Shown: positions 1 to 8,190, counted from the stretch's first letter. The stretch: DNA of 43,292 nt from a virus (IMGVR_UViG_3300036760_000310:1-43292); one strand, 5' to 3'. The notes: generated by a model from the sequence alone, not told the origin. Made by a program: numbers and translations.

Positions 1-217
<217 letters not shown>

Positions 218-233
218 GAGAGGGAATGCAACA

Positions 234-353
234 ATGAACGCAATAGACGAACTGCTGCCGGCGACGGTGGGCGCGGTGCTCGCCTTGTGCGCCGGCGTGG
301 TACTGTGGCTCGGCCTGGTGGCCGTGGCGACGCTGGCGGGCGTGACGCCATGA
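234..353 (+). CDS. Small single-helix membrane protein
   Basis: A 39-residue protein beginning MNAIDELLPATVG. Most of the rest is one hydrophobic helix rich in Ala, Leu, Val and Gly (about residues 10-36), ending in VTP. The start is supported by AGAGAGGG about nine bases upstream. The stop overlaps the start of the next gene (ATGA at 350-353), which points to translational coupling. The family is not recognised; a small inner-membrane protein is the only safe statement. It lies just after the Gly-X repeat gene. Confidence 0.6.
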   Translation: MNAIDELLPATVGAVLALCAGVVLWLGLVAVATLAGVTP

Positions 354-637
354 GCACGCCGATGAAAGGGGAACTCACGGCCTACACCAAACCGCTCACC
401 TACAACCAGCGCACCATTGATGCCGCTCGAGCCAATGCCTATCACCCGCAGCCGGATCACGTCTCGGGCGAGCTGATCGCGCCGGGGATCGTGCGATTGA
501 CCAACGGGGTCTCGTACTTCTCGCCGGCGGCCATGCTGCGGGCCGCGGCCGAGATTGCAAACCCTGGCCCAGTTCCCGCGCATTTGGGCGATGCAATCGC
601 CGCCGTGCTCGGCCGGATGATGGAGATGGCGCGATGA
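350..637 (+). CDS. Hypothetical phage protein, 95 aa
   Basis: The protein begins MSTPMKGELTAYTKPL and contains a central segment ending VSYFSPAAMLRAAAEI. The start at 350 overlaps the stop of the preceding membrane protein, and its own stop overlaps the start of the nuclease gene at 634. This coupling argues for a real gene in the early operon. A longer in-frame start at 287 would run through the preceding gene and is less likely. No domain is recognised; its place directly before the RecE-like nuclease suggests an accessory role in recombination, which is only inference. Confidence 0.7.
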   Translation: MSTPMKGELTAYTKPLTYNQRTIDAARANAYHPQPDHVSGELIAPGIVRLTNGVSYFSPAAMLRAAAEIANPGPVPAHLGDAIAAVLGRMMEMAR

Positions 638-1497
638 TCGCCGGCTTCCACAAGATCCCGGAGGCCGAGTATCATGCGGATCCGTGCGACGAGCCGAGTT
701 TGTCAGCGTCGATTGCACACGTCCTGCTCTCGCGGAGTCCGAAGCACGCCTGGTTCGCCCACCCGAAGCTGAACCCAGCGTGGGCGCCGTCCGAGCCCAC
801 AAAGGGCATGGACCGCGGCAGCGCGATCCATAAGCTGCTGCTGGAAGGGACGGAAACCGGGCTCGTGATCGTGCACGCAGACGACTGGCGCACCAAGGAT
901 GCGAAGACCATGCGCGACGAGGCCCGACAGTGCGGAGAGATTCCACTGCTCGCCAAGGACGCCGACGAGGTGCGGACCATCGTCGAGGCCGTGCGCGCCC
1001 AGCTCAAGGGCACCGAGCTTGCGGACGTGTTCCAGGACGGCGACGCCGAACTCTCCGCGCTCTGGCAGGAGCCGGAGCACGGCGGCATCTGGTGCCGGAG
1101 CCGGCTGGACTTCCTGAGCACCGACCGCAAGTTGATCGTCGACCTGAAGTGTACCGAAGGCAGCGCAGCGCCGGGCGCCTGCGTGCGCCGTATCCTCGAC
1201 ATGGGCTATGACATCCAAGGGGCGTTTTATCATCGCGGCGTCCAGGTGCTCTCGGGCGTCGTCCCACAATTCGTCCTGCTCGTGCTCGAGGTGGAGCCGC
1301 CATATGCGCTCTCGATGGTGGGCCTCAAGCCGGCGTGGCTCGCATTAGCCGAGAGGCAGGTCAGAGAGGCGCAGGCTCAGTGGGCAACGTGCTTGGCGAC
1401 GGGGCACTTTCCTGGATACCCCGAGCGCATCGCGTGGTGCGACTGCCCGGCATACTGGGAAGCACAGATGATGGAACGGGAGTTGCGTGATGCCTAA
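634..1497 (+). CDS. RecE-like PD-(D/E)XK exonuclease (exodeoxyribonuclease VIII type)
   Basis: A 287-residue protein of the phage RecE/Cas4-like nuclease group (DUF3799-type). These enzymes degrade one strand of double-stranded DNA ends to feed single-strand annealing. The active-site pattern is visible: an acidic residue in the DAELSALW segment (about residue 139), Asp in RSRLDFL (about 158), then VDLK (about 169-172), followed by a Gln-x3-Tyr element in QGAFYH (about 195-199). The N-terminus (HKIPEAEYHAD, then SLSASIAHVLL) is typical of the family. It lies two genes before a Sak4-like ATPase, its expected partner. The start overlaps the preceding stop (ATGATG). Confidence 0.85.
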   Translation: MIAGFHKIPEAEYHADPCDEPSLSASIAHVLLSRSPKHAWFAHPKLNPAWAPSEPTKGMDRGSAIHKLLLEGTETGLVIVHADDWRTKDAKTMRDEARQCGEIPLLAKDADEVRTIVEAVRAQLKGTELADVFQDGDAELSALWQEPEHGGIWCRSRLDFLSTDRKLIVDLKCTEGSAAPGACVRRILDMGYDIQGAFYHRGVQVLSGVVPQFVLLVLEVEPPYALSMVGLKPAWLALAERQVREAQAQWATCLATGHFPGYPERIAWCDCPAYWEAQMMERELRDA

Positions 1498-2071
1498 CAA
1501 TCTTCACTGTTCCGTTGAAAACTGTTCGCGTCCCGTGGACGCCCGCGGCTGGTGTCATACGCACTACCTTCATTGGTGGAAAATTCACCGTGATCCGAAT
1601 CGCCACTGTGCTGTCGAAGATTGCGTGCGACCCGTGCATGCGAAAGGTCGATGTCGGTTGCACGATTGGAGATGGCAGCATTATGGAGATCCATTCAAGA
1701 AGAGCATCCGGTCCGCCGGGGAGGGAAGCCCTGATAGCAGCGGCTACTGGCGACTGACTCGCAACGGCGAGAGGGTCAGGCGGTCAGTTGTGATCGTCGA
1801 AGCGGCCTTGGGCAAGCGACTTCCAGGCGGGGCCGAGGTGCATCATGTTGATGGAGATAGGTCAGGCGACCGGCCAGGGAATCTCGTCGCCTGTGAGAGT
1901 CGAGGGTACCATACGCTGTTGCATCAACGATCGCGAGCCCTGCGCGCTTGCGGACATGCCAACTGGCGCAGTTGCAACGCATGCAAAACATACGATGCAC
2001 CGGAAAACCTGGTGTTCTACGCGAGGGCAACTTTTCATCCCAGATGCAATGCAAGAAGGAAAGCGGAATGA
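1490..2071 (+). CDS. HNH endonuclease with paired zinc-finger-like repeats
   Basis: A 193-residue protein. The N-terminal part has two similar Cys/His units (CSVENCSRPVDARGWCHTH and, about 30 residues later, CAVEDCVRPVHAKGRCRLH) that look like small zinc-binding DNA contacts. An HNH core follows with EVHHVDGDRSGDRPGNLV and then HTLLHQ, the usual His-His, Asn and His of HNH_3-type nucleases. A further Cys cluster (RACGHANWRSCNACK) is near the C-terminus. The gene sits between the exonuclease and the ATPase and has weaker GC bias than its neighbours, so it may be a homing endonuclease insertion. GTG at 1487 is an alternative start. Confidence 0.8.
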   Translation: MPNNLHCSVENCSRPVDARGWCHTHYLHWWKIHRDPNRHCAVEDCVRPVHAKGRCRLHDWRWQHYGDPFKKSIRSAGEGSPDSSGYWRLTRNGERVRRSVVIVEAALGKRLPGGAEVHHVDGDRSGDRPGNLVACESRGYHTLLHQRSRALRACGHANWRSCNACKTYDAPENLVFYARATFHPRCNARRKAE

Positions 2072-2346
2072 CATACAAACAACTGGTTGAACAGGTCGAG
2101 GAGCTGCGTGCGACGCACCCGATGCTGAGCGTCAACGTGGAGGTCTCATACTGGACTCATCGAACTGGCGGAAAAGAACTGACCTGGCGTCTATGGTGGG
2201 CCGAATCCGAGACGGCCCGGGGGCAGGCGATCACGGGGGTCTCTGCGCAGTACGTCTACGATCTGTTCAGAGCGCAGGTCGAGCCGGACCAGGCCACGCT
2301 TGACGCGGTGGATCCGGTGCCCGAGGCGGCGACGGCATCAGCATGA
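2068..2346 (+). CDS. Hypothetical protein, 92 aa
   Basis: The protein begins MTYKQLVEQVEELRATH, a short amphipathic helix, followed by a strand-rich segment (LSVNVEVSYW, ELTWRLWWAES) and an acidic Ala-rich tail. A good ribosome site (AAGAAGGAAAG) lies inside the end of the HNH gene, and the start overlaps its stop (ATGA). Its own stop overlaps the start of the Sak4-like ATPase. No family is recognised. The order exonuclease, this gene, ATPase suggests a recombination accessory protein, but that is inferred from position alone. Confidence 0.7.
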   Translation: MTYKQLVEQVEELRATHPMLSVNVEVSYWTHRTGGKELTWRLWWAESETARGQAITGVSAQYVYDLFRAQVEPDQATLDAVDPVPEAATASA

Positions 2347-3434
2347 GCTACGAATTCCGCCCCGCCGTCACCAGCGAGGCTAAAAATCTGGTGGGCCTGT
2401 ATTCAGAGTCAGGTTGCGGCAAAACCTTCAGCGCGCTCCTTCTCGCCAAGGGGTTTGTTGACGACATGACACAGGTCGGGATGTTGGAAACTGAGGGCGG
2501 CCGCGGCGAGATGTACGCCAGCGATCCCGTTGTCGGCGGGTACGGCGTTGTGTCGCTACGTGAATCGTTCTCGTCAGAAGAGTACGGCGAGGCCATTGCG
2601 GCGCTCGAAAAGGCCGGTGTGCGCGTCGGTATCATCGATAGTGCCTCCCACGAGTGGCAGGGACCGGGTGGTGTGCTGGCGAAAGCGGCGCTCAACGAAA
2701 AGGCCGGCATGTCCAAGAATCGCATCTGGACCGAGCCGAAGATGACGCACGAACGCGAGTTCACGCTGCGCCTGCTCGCTAGCCCGATCCAGTTGATCAT
2801 CGTCTGCATGCGCGCCAAGTACACGATGATGATCGTCGACCGGGAATATCAGGAGCTGGCGAAGGCGCGCAACGAACCAGTCCCAAAGCTCGGCGATTGG
2901 GTTCGTAACCAGTACGAGCCGACGCCCAAACAGTCGGAGGACATTCTGTTTGAGATGATGGTGCATGGCTGGCTCGACGAACAGCACCGTTTTCACTGTA
3001 CGAAGCCGCGAGCCGGCGATGACAAAACGCTGGTAGCACGCGAGATGCGAACAATTTTCATCGACAACCAGCCGATCTCCGTTGGGACCGGCCAGCGATT
3101 TGCGAAGTATGCGGCAGGCGCGGCGCCGGGTCCGGTGAGTAGCGCAACACCGGCGGCGACCGCGACGAAAGCTCCGGGGGCAGCAGCGCCAGCGAGCGCA
3201 GCCCGGAGCGCACTCACTGATCCGAAGGCGCGGACTGCGAGCGTCGCGCGGATCATGACCGCAGCGGAAAAGGCGGGCTGGGCGTCCAAGGATCTCTTGC
3301 GGCTCCTACTCGGCCACGATGTGAAGCGCAGTTCGGAGATCACCAACGCGGAGATCTGGAAGCTGGATGCGCTCACGGACAACGAGATCGCCGCGAAGAT
3401 GGAGGCGGCTTTGGAGCCGGGCGCTGATGGCTAA
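2343..3434 (+). CDS. Sak4-like RecA-fold ATPase (single-strand annealing)
   Basis: A 363-residue AAA/RecA-like NTPase. Walker A is GLYSESGCGKT (residues 18-28) and Walker B is VGIIDSASHEW with Asp about 99. Phage Sak4-type proteins of this layout bind single-stranded DNA and help annealing or strand exchange, usually beside a RecE-like nuclease as here. After about residue 260 comes an Ala/Pro/Thr-rich linker and then a helical C-terminal domain (about 290-363). The start overlaps the previous stop (ATGA). A general AAA_24 phage ATPase is the alternative label; the family call is firm and the precise biochemical role is inferred. Confidence 0.85.
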   Translation: MSYEFRPAVTSEAKNLVGLYSESGCGKTFSALLLAKGFVDDMTQVGMLETEGGRGEMYASDPVVGGYGVVSLRESFSSEEYGEAIAALEKAGVRVGIIDSASHEWQGPGGVLAKAALNEKAGMSKNRIWTEPKMTHEREFTLRLLASPIQLIIVCMRAKYTMMIVDREYQELAKARNEPVPKLGDWVRNQYEPTPKQSEDILFEMMVHGWLDEQHRFHCTKPRAGDDKTLVAREMRTIFIDNQPISVGTGQRFAKYAAGAAPGPVSSATPAATATKAPGAAAPASAARSALTDPKARTASVARIMTAAEKAGWASKDLLRLLLGHDVKRSSEITNAEIWKLDALTDNEIAAKMEAALEPGADG

Positions 3435-4251
3435 CCTAACGTCTCATGACCTGTACTGGTGCCACGCGCGCTTGCCGCGTGACTTGATGGAATTAATGCA
3501 AACGGCGGGCCCCCGATTGGTGGTAGCCGGCGGATTCATTCGTGCGTGCATTGCGCGTGAGCCGGTCAATGACGTGGACGTCTTCACTCAAACGCCGGCC
3601 GATGCGCAACTGTTCGCCGACTTGCTCGCCGTGAAGCGCGGTCACAAACCCTACACCACCGAGAACGCTCACACGATCCGCGGCCGCGGGCTGCCGGTGC
3701 AGTTCATCCACCGTTGGACGTTCGAGGTGATCGAGCAGCTAATCGCATCGTTCGATTTTACGATTGCCCGTGCGGCGATCTGGTTCGACAAGCCAGAACC
3801 GCCTGGCGTCCAACAGCTCTGGGGCAAGGTCGACCCGCATTTCTATGCCGACTTGGCGGGCCGGCGCCTGGTCTACTGTTCCCCCACACGCAAGGAGGAA
3901 GCGGGCGGATCGTTGCTGCGAGTCCTCAAGTTTTACCAGCGGGGCTACCGCATCCCGCTCGATTCTCTCGGCGCTGTACTCGGCCGGTTGCTGATGGGCG
4001 TCGACGAACCGAACTGGCAGAAACGCGCCACGATGATCCCCGACGTGTGGGCCGGACAGATGGGGCATGTGCTCACCCAACTTCTGCGCGAGGTTGACCC
4101 CGCGATCGACCCGAACCACCTCGCCCACGAACCGTCGCTTGCTGACCGGCCGGAAGACGCGCCACTCACCGACGCCGCGCCCAGTGAAACACCGCCGGCC
4201 GCGATACTGAAAGGAGGATACGATGGCAGGACCAATGCAGACGTGCCGTAG
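3427..4251 (+). CDS. Nucleotidyltransferase-fold protein (poly(A) polymerase head-like)
   Basis: A 274-residue protein with a nucleotidyltransferase signature near the N-terminus: VVAGGFIRACIA followed by VNDVDVF, that is a Gly-Gly-x-x-Arg helix and an Asp-x-Asp metal site. This is the arrangement in the head domain of CCA-adding enzymes and poly(A) polymerases. A later RRLVYCSPTRKEEAGGSLLRVLKFYQRGY segment resembles the region that follows this fold (the Leu-Arg-x-x-x-Phe helix). The tail is Pro/Ala-rich. The substrate is unknown; RNA tailing, tRNA repair or a toxin-like activity are all possible. The start overlaps the ATPase stop by eight bases. It ends 28 bases inside the next gene. Confidence 0.65.
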   Translation: MANLTSHDLYWCHARLPRDLMELMQTAGPRLVVAGGFIRACIAREPVNDVDVFTQTPADAQLFADLLAVKRGHKPYTTENAHTIRGRGLPVQFIHRWTFEVIEQLIASFDFTIARAAIWFDKPEPPGVQQLWGKVDPHFYADLAGRRLVYCSPTRKEEAGGSLLRVLKFYQRGYRIPLDSLGAVLGRLLMGVDEPNWQKRATMIPDVWAGQMGHVLTQLLREVDPAIDPNHLAHEPSLADRPEDAPLTDAAPSETPPAAILKGGYDGRTNADVP

Positions 4252-4441
4252 TTGCGGCGCGGAAATCATATGGATTCGTTCAGAGAAGGGGCGCGCGTGC
4301 ATCTGCGACGCCAAGCCCGTGAGCGGCATGACGGCTGATGGCAAGGTCACGAGGGTGTGGATCAGCCACTTTGCGACGTGCCCGAACGCAGCGGCGCACC
4401 GCAAGCCGAAAACGGAGGAGGAGGCGCCCGATGTCTCCTAG
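4223..4441 (+). CDS. Small zinc-ribbon-like protein
   Basis: A 72-residue protein with C-x2-C in TCRSCGAEIIW, then CICDAKPV, and a later Cys in ATCPNAAAH. Together these look like a short zinc-binding ribbon. A very strong ribosome site (AAAGGAGGATACG) lies directly before the start, inside the end of the nucleotidyltransferase-like gene. The C-terminus is charged (KTEEEAPD). Small zinc proteins like this are common in phage early regions, and no specific function can be named. Confidence 0.75.
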   Translation: MAGPMQTCRSCGAEIIWIRSEKGRACICDAKPVSGMTADGKVTRVWISHFATCPNAAAHRKPKTEEEAPDVS

Positions 4442-4616
4442 GGTTCAGCGCTTTATCCCGACGAGCGGCGACGTGCTCGACATCGAGCGTCGCAACGGGA
4501 GTACCGTCCGGCTGCATTGCGAAGACCGCGAAGGCGACTGCTCGTGCTGCACGCTCACCCTCGACGAGGTCCGCGAGCTGGTGCAGCTACTGACGGATGC
4601 AGTGAGAACGCCATGA
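4431..4616 (+). CDS. Hypothetical protein, 61 aa
   Basis: The protein begins MSPRVQRFIPTSGDVLDIE and has a short Cys cluster (DCSCCTLTLDEV) and a C-terminal helix (EVRELVQLLTDAV). The start has GGAGGAG seven bases upstream, inside the end of the preceding gene. The stop overlaps the next start (ATGA at 4613). The overlaps and the good ribosome site support expression. No family is recognised. Confidence 0.65.
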   Translation: MSPRVQRFIPTSGDVLDIERRNGSTVRLHCEDREGDCSCCTLTLDEVRELVQLLTDAVRTP

Positions 4617-4933
4617 TTAACATCTACAAAGACCGTTCCAAGGGCGGTAACGGCGAGATGATCATAGAAACGGACTGCCTGAAGGTCGAGCAGCTCATCA
4701 GCGAATTGGCTTCTGCTATGGTAACACTGGCCAGTAGCGAGGCCTTTCGGGACGACCTGGATTTTACTTTCGCCGCGATCCTCAACAACGCATTTCCGCT
4801 GGCCTTCAAAATTGCCGGTTACAAGGCAGAGACCGTCCGTGAGCAACGGGTGCTGATTGCTGGCTCGTCGCTACCACACGCAACTGATCGGATCTATTCG
4901 CATGACGAGAACGGGTATTGTTGGAGCGAGTGA
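4613..4933 (+). CDS. Hypothetical protein, 106 aa
   Basis: The protein begins MINIYKDRSKGGNGEMIIE and contains a helical centre (KVEQLISELASAMVTL) followed by LDFTFAAILNNAFPLAFKIAGY. The start overlaps the preceding stop (ATGA), and eight bases separate its stop from the ribosome site of the resolvase gene. No recognised domain, signal peptide or Cys cluster. Confidence 0.65.
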   Translation: MINIYKDRSKGGNGEMIIETDCLKVEQLISELASAMVTLASSEAFRDDLDFTFAAILNNAFPLAFKIAGYKAETVREQRVLIAGSSLPHATDRIYSHDENGYCWSE

Positions 4934-4943
4934 TAGGTGAAGG

Positions 4944-5456
4944 ATGATCGTCATTGGAGTGGATCCGGGGCTTTCTGGGGGCGTGGCGGCGATCGGCGAT
5001 TTCGGCGCGCCGTTCCTCGAGGTGATGCCCTCTATCCGCGCCGCCAATCGGGGAGTCGTGGACCCGGGAGCACTGGCGCGCATGCTGCGGCGCTTCGGGG
5101 ACGATGTACGGCGCGGCGTGGAGTGTCATGCGTACCTCGAGCAGGTCCACTCCATGCCGCAGCAGGGCGTGTCGTCGAGTTTCAAGTTCGGCCGCGCCTT
5201 CGGCATCGTCGAGGGCGTCCTGGCCGGGCTCGGCATCCCGTACACCCTCGTCACGCCGCAACGCTGGCAGAAGGAAATGTTGGTCGGGACTGAGCACGGC
5301 AGCACGAAAGAGCGCGCCGCGATCGCGGCGTCGAGGCTCTTCCCTGATGTCGAGCTGCGCGCTTCGGAGCGGTCGCGCAAAGTGCATGAGGGGTTGGCTG
5401 ACGCCTTGTTGATTGCCGAATTCGGCCGACGGCTGCAGGAGCGGGGGCAACCATGA
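4944..5456 (+). CDS. RuvC-like Holliday junction resolvase
   Basis: A 170-residue RNase-H-fold nuclease. The acidic active site is visible: Asp7 in IGVDPGLSGG, Glu66 in LEQVHSMP, and His148/Asp153 in KVHEGLADALLIAEF. The TPQRWQKEML segment (about 104-113) is also typical of phage RuvC-like proteins. The enzyme would cut four-way or branched DNA made by recombination and clear it before packaging, which fits the neighbouring RecE-like and Sak4-like genes. The start is preceded by AGGTGAAGG. The length matches the family. Confidence 0.9.
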   Translation: MIVIGVDPGLSGGVAAIGDFGAPFLEVMPSIRAANRGVVDPGALARMLRRFGDDVRRGVECHAYLEQVHSMPQQGVSSSFKFGRAFGIVEGVLAGLGIPYTLVTPQRWQKEMLVGTEHGSTKERAAIAASRLFPDVELRASERSRKVHEGLADALLIAEFGRRLQERGQP

Positions 5457-6013
5457 GCGTCCTGACACAGGAGCAACTCGAACATCACGTAGCAGCGTTG
5501 CGAGCTGAGGGTCCTGGCCGCTGGTCTGCCACCGATCTCGTGGACACCTACGAGGCCCGCGTGGCCGAGCTGGAGAGCACGTCGCAAATACGGGCGACAG
5601 CCAGCCGAGTCGATTACGACGCGATGCAACAGGAACTGGGCACGACGCGGGAGGAATGCCGGCAACTGACTGCCAAACTCATCACCCTGCGTCTCGAAGT
5701 CTCGCGATATCAGAACTCCTGGGATGAGGCGATGACAGCCTGTGCTCACCTAGCCTCCGAGCGCGACACACTGCGCACGACGTGTCTGGACCTCCGCGCA
5801 AAAATCAACCTGGCCGAGGCGTTGCTGGCAGAGACGACAGACGACGCCACCATCCTGCGGACCGAGCTCCGCCTCGCTGAGCTGGCGCGCGACCTGTACC
5901 GCACCACGCTGGGGCGGCTGGTGAACGAACGGAAGGCACTGGCGGCCGCCGAGTTATCCGAGTGCCGGCATAGTAAGCCATGCTGGTGCCAGACGTTGCT
6001 GAGGGGGGTGTGA
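5453..6013 (+). CDS. Coiled-coil protein, 186 aa
   Basis: The protein begins MSVLTQEQLEHHVAALRA and consists of long heptad-like helical stretches rich in Glu, Arg, Leu and Thr (about residues 35-165). It ends with a Cys cluster (ECRHSKPCWCQ) that may bind zinc. The start overlaps the RuvC-like stop (ATGA) and the stop overlaps the next start (TGATG). The following gene is also a coiled-coil protein, so the two may be distant paralogues or partners. Function unknown. Confidence 0.7.
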   Translation: MSVLTQEQLEHHVAALRAEGPGRWSATDLVDTYEARVAELESTSQIRATASRVDYDAMQQELGTTREECRQLTAKLITLRLEVSRYQNSWDEAMTACAHLASERDTLRTTCLDLRAKINLAEALLAETTDDATILRTELRLAELARDLYRTTLGRLVNERKALAAAELSECRHSKPCWCQTLLRGV

Positions 6014-6783
6014 TGGCCATCGACCTCTACGCGAAATACGTTGCCGCATGTGCCGAGCGTGACGAAGCGTTGGAAGAAAACGAACGGTTACGTATCGATC
6101 GGGATGCGGTAAAGGGTATGCTGGACGAGATCCTGCGCCTGCCTAACGTGGAGACGCCAGGGTCGGAGGAAAACGCGGCGTCCGTGGTGCAGGATGCGCT
6201 GGAGTCCCTGCGGACCGAGCGTGACGGCCTCGCAGAGCGGTGCGAGGACCTAAAAGAGCAGCTCGGGGACCGAGAGGCGCAGGCGCTCGCATATGAGCTA
6301 GCCAACACGCGCCCTGCCGCCAAAATTGAACAATTGACGGACGACGTAGCGAGATTGAAGCGCACACTCCTGCGCGATGAGGAGTCCATCGTACAATGGG
6401 AAAAACGCGCGCGCGAAGCACACCACGACATGATGCGCGTGGTAGACGAGCGGGACCGGCTCACCACAGAGCTGGCGACGTTGCACAACGACTACCGCGA
6501 TCTCGTGCAGCTCGACGATGATAAGTGCGGCGAGGAATTAAGACGCGAACAGGAGAACGTCCGCCTCACCGCCGAACTGGCGGCTTCTCATGCCCAACTC
6601 GACAGCGCCTACGTCGTCCGTCAACTGCCCGACGATGCGCCACTAAGCGTCGAGGAACGCATCACAGCTCTCACCACCGAGTTGGCTGCGTGCCGGAAAC
6701 TGTTGCGGGACGCGTTGGCATATGAAGCCTGCCGTTCCGACCTCGACGCTGCCCTCGCCATGGTGCCGGGAAAGGAGACGTGA
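6013..6783 (+). CDS. Long coiled-coil protein with the shared PGKET tail
   Basis: A 256-residue, almost entirely helical protein (MAIDLYAKYVAACAERDEAL onward) with Glu/Arg/Leu heptads through most of its length. The end reads DLDAALAMVPGKET, the first copy of a C-terminal tail that recurs in later genes of this operon, followed by the AAGGAGACGTGATG junction. The start overlaps the stop of the other coiled-coil gene. A scaffold or DNA-associated role is possible but unsupported. Confidence 0.7.
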   Translation: MAIDLYAKYVAACAERDEALEENERLRIDRDAVKGMLDEILRLPNVETPGSEENAASVVQDALESLRTERDGLAERCEDLKEQLGDREAQALAYELANTRPAAKIEQLTDDVARLKRTLLRDEESIVQWEKRAREAHHDMMRVVDERDRLTTELATLHNDYRDLVQLDDDKCGEELRREQENVRLTAELAASHAQLDSAYVVRQLPDDAPLSVEERITALTTELAACRKLLRDALAYEACRSDLDAALAMVPGKET

Positions 6784-7019
6784 TGGACGACGTGCTGACG
6801 GATCAGGATATGAGCCGACTGAGCCACAAGCACTTATCTTGTACTATCGATCGCTGCGTGTGGTGCCGTGCTCTCGCCCGCATCGAGCGGGACGCGAAGC
6901 TATTGCGGCGGTGCTTGGAGGAACTCGGCGTCCGTACGTTTATAGCGGACAAAGCCGAGACCCAACTGGAGCGCGACCTTCGTGCCACCCTCGCCGCGAC
7001 ACCGGGGAAGGAGAGGTGA
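6783..7019 (+). CDS. Small protein with C-x-x-C and shared tail, 78 aa
   Basis: The protein begins MDDVLTDQDMSRLSHKH and has CTIDRCVWCRAL, a possible metal site, then helices ending ERDLRATLAATPGKER, a variant of the recurrent PGKET tail. The start follows AAAGGAGACGTG directly; GTG at 6780 is an alternative. The stop overlaps the next start (TGATG). No family recognised. Confidence 0.6.
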   Translation: MDDVLTDQDMSRLSHKHLSCTIDRCVWCRALARIERDAKLLRRCLEELGVRTFIADKAETQLERDLRATLAATPGKER

Positions 7020-7225
7020 TGCAAGATCCAGTAACCGGACACATGCACTCGATCACTGAAGCCCTCGCCGTAGAGCTGAGCAATGATGGCAAGACGTGCG
7101 TGCTGAGAATAGGAGAAGTAGTCGAAATAAAGCATGGCCACTTCCGTGTGGCAGCTATCGGGAAAAGGTTCATACGTTTGGAAGGGATACCTGGGACCGT
7201 CGTGAGGAGGGGGAAGGAGACGTGA
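7019..7225 (+). CDS. Hypothetical protein, 68 aa, shared junction
   Basis: The protein begins MQDPVTGHMHSITEALA and is mostly short strands (CVLRIGEVVEIKHGHFRVAA) ending IPGTVVRRGKET, so its last four residues repeat the RGKET/PGKET tail. The GGAAGGAGACGTGATG junction follows. It is coupled at both ends by TGATG overlaps. The strand pattern resembles a small beta-barrel (KOW or SH3-like), but this is weak. Confidence 0.6.
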   Translation: MQDPVTGHMHSITEALAVELSNDGKTCVLRIGEVVEIKHGHFRVAAIGKRFIRLEGIPGTVVRRGKET

Positions 7226-7482
7226 TGGCTGAAAAACGGGGAATGGTGGGTGTCAGGAATAAAGCCAGAATGCTGCTCGCAGAGATCGGCCCCAGCGCGG
7301 CGGAGGTGGAAATTGCGCGCCTCACCGCCGAGATGGCTATCGTCAGCAGGCGCGCCGCTCGTTTTTTTGCTGAACTGCACGAGATTCGGGGAATGGCGCA
7401 AAGTGGGCCATCGGGGATGCGGGCTGACATAATCCGGCGAGTGGACGCTGCCCTCTCCGCGGTGCCGGGGAAGGAGACGTGA
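7225..7482 (+). CDS. Hypothetical protein, 85 aa, shared tail
   Basis: A helical protein with VEIARLTAEMAIVSRRAARFFAE in the centre and RVDAALSAVPGKET at the end, almost the same tail as the coiled-coil gene at 6013-6783. The start at 7225 sits in a GGAAGGAGACGTGATG junction. It may be a shortened relative of the neighbouring helical genes. Function unknown. Confidence 0.6.
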   Translation: MAEKRGMVGVRNKARMLLAEIGPSAAEVEIARLTAEMAIVSRRAARFFAELHEIRGMAQSGPSGMRADIIRRVDAALSAVPGKET

Positions 7483-7694
7483 TGCAAACGCATTGGACTG
7501 AGCAACTAGTAAAACTGGGGGCGTGCTTGGATGCGATACAGTGGGCGCGGCGGGAGAACGGCACGACATTCGCGCAGGTGCGAGCCGCCGCCTACGCCGC
7601 CTCCGCCGACGCCGACGCAAGGGCCGTTACGTTGCGGCGCTGCGCGGATATTGTACGCGCGTGCTACCCAGCACCGCCGAGGCTGGCGCGATGA
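7482..7694 (+). CDS. Hypothetical protein, 70 aa
   Basis: The protein begins MQTHWTEQLVKLGACLDAI and continues with an Ala-rich helical segment (about 25-60) ending APPRLAR. Its start lies in a perfect copy of the recurrent GGAAGGAGACGTGATG junction, and its stop overlaps the next start (ATGA at 7691). No tail copy and no recognised domain. Confidence 0.55.
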   Translation: MQTHWTEQLVKLGACLDAIQWARRENGTTFAQVRAAAYAASADADARAVTLRRCADIVRACYPAPPRLAR

Positions 7695-7873
7695 AGGCAG
7701 CAGACAGAGACGCCCTATGGCGAGCGTTGTACGAGCTGGCCATAACGCTGACTGAGAAACGTGACAACGAGTGGATTCTCAGCCGGAAGAGTGCATCGGA
7801 GCGGTTACATCAGCTCGCCGAACGATTCGCTGCACTCACACCGCAGCACAAACGCGCCACGGTGCCGCGATGA
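7691..7873 (+). CDS. Hypothetical protein, 60 aa, truncated shared tail
   Basis: A helical protein (ADRDALWRALYELAITLTEK, then SASERLHQLAERFAAL) ending KRATVPR and TGA. ATVPR matches the start of the shared ATVPxKET tail, cut short. The start and stop both overlap neighbours by ATGA. This small helical phage protein has no known name. Confidence 0.55.
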   Translation: MKAADRDALWRALYELAITLTEKRDNEWILSRKSASERLHQLAERFAALTPQHKRATVPR

Positions 7874-8190
7874 ATCCGACTGATAGGGGCAGGTTGGGAG
7901 ACCGACGCCGCTGGGATCTGTTCACGGTAGATGAGTTGAAAACCATGAAACTTTACATGGCTGACGGACCATACAACGAGATCAAAGAGCGGCTTGTCGC
8001 GGAGATCAACGCAGTGCTGAAGGAAGGACGCGCCCTGTCTCAGGCGGAACATGAACGCTGGAACGCCCACGACTACCCCGGCACACGGCAACTGTGTTGT
8101 CTCTGCGATCAGCCGACTGAGCGGTGTGAGGACGATACGTTGGTGGTGGGCGATGTTGGGCCGCTCTGCCCAGACTGTTGGGAGTCGTAG
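7870..8190 (+). CDS. Zinc-finger-like protein; amber stop before shared tail
   Basis: A 106-residue protein. The C-terminal part has CCLCDQPTERC and GPLCPDC, a four-Cys zinc site. It ends at TAG (8188-8190). The eleven codons after TAG stay in frame and encode TVLATVPRKET before TGA-TAA, which is the tail shared by other genes of this operon. Either the TAG truncated an ancestral tail, or it is sometimes read through. The start overlaps the preceding stop. Confidence 0.65.
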   Translation: MNPTDRGRLGDRRRWDLFTVDELKTMKLYMADGPYNEIKERLVAEINAVLKEGRALSQAEHERWNAHDYPGTRQLCCLCDQPTERCEDDTLVVGDVGPLCPDCWES

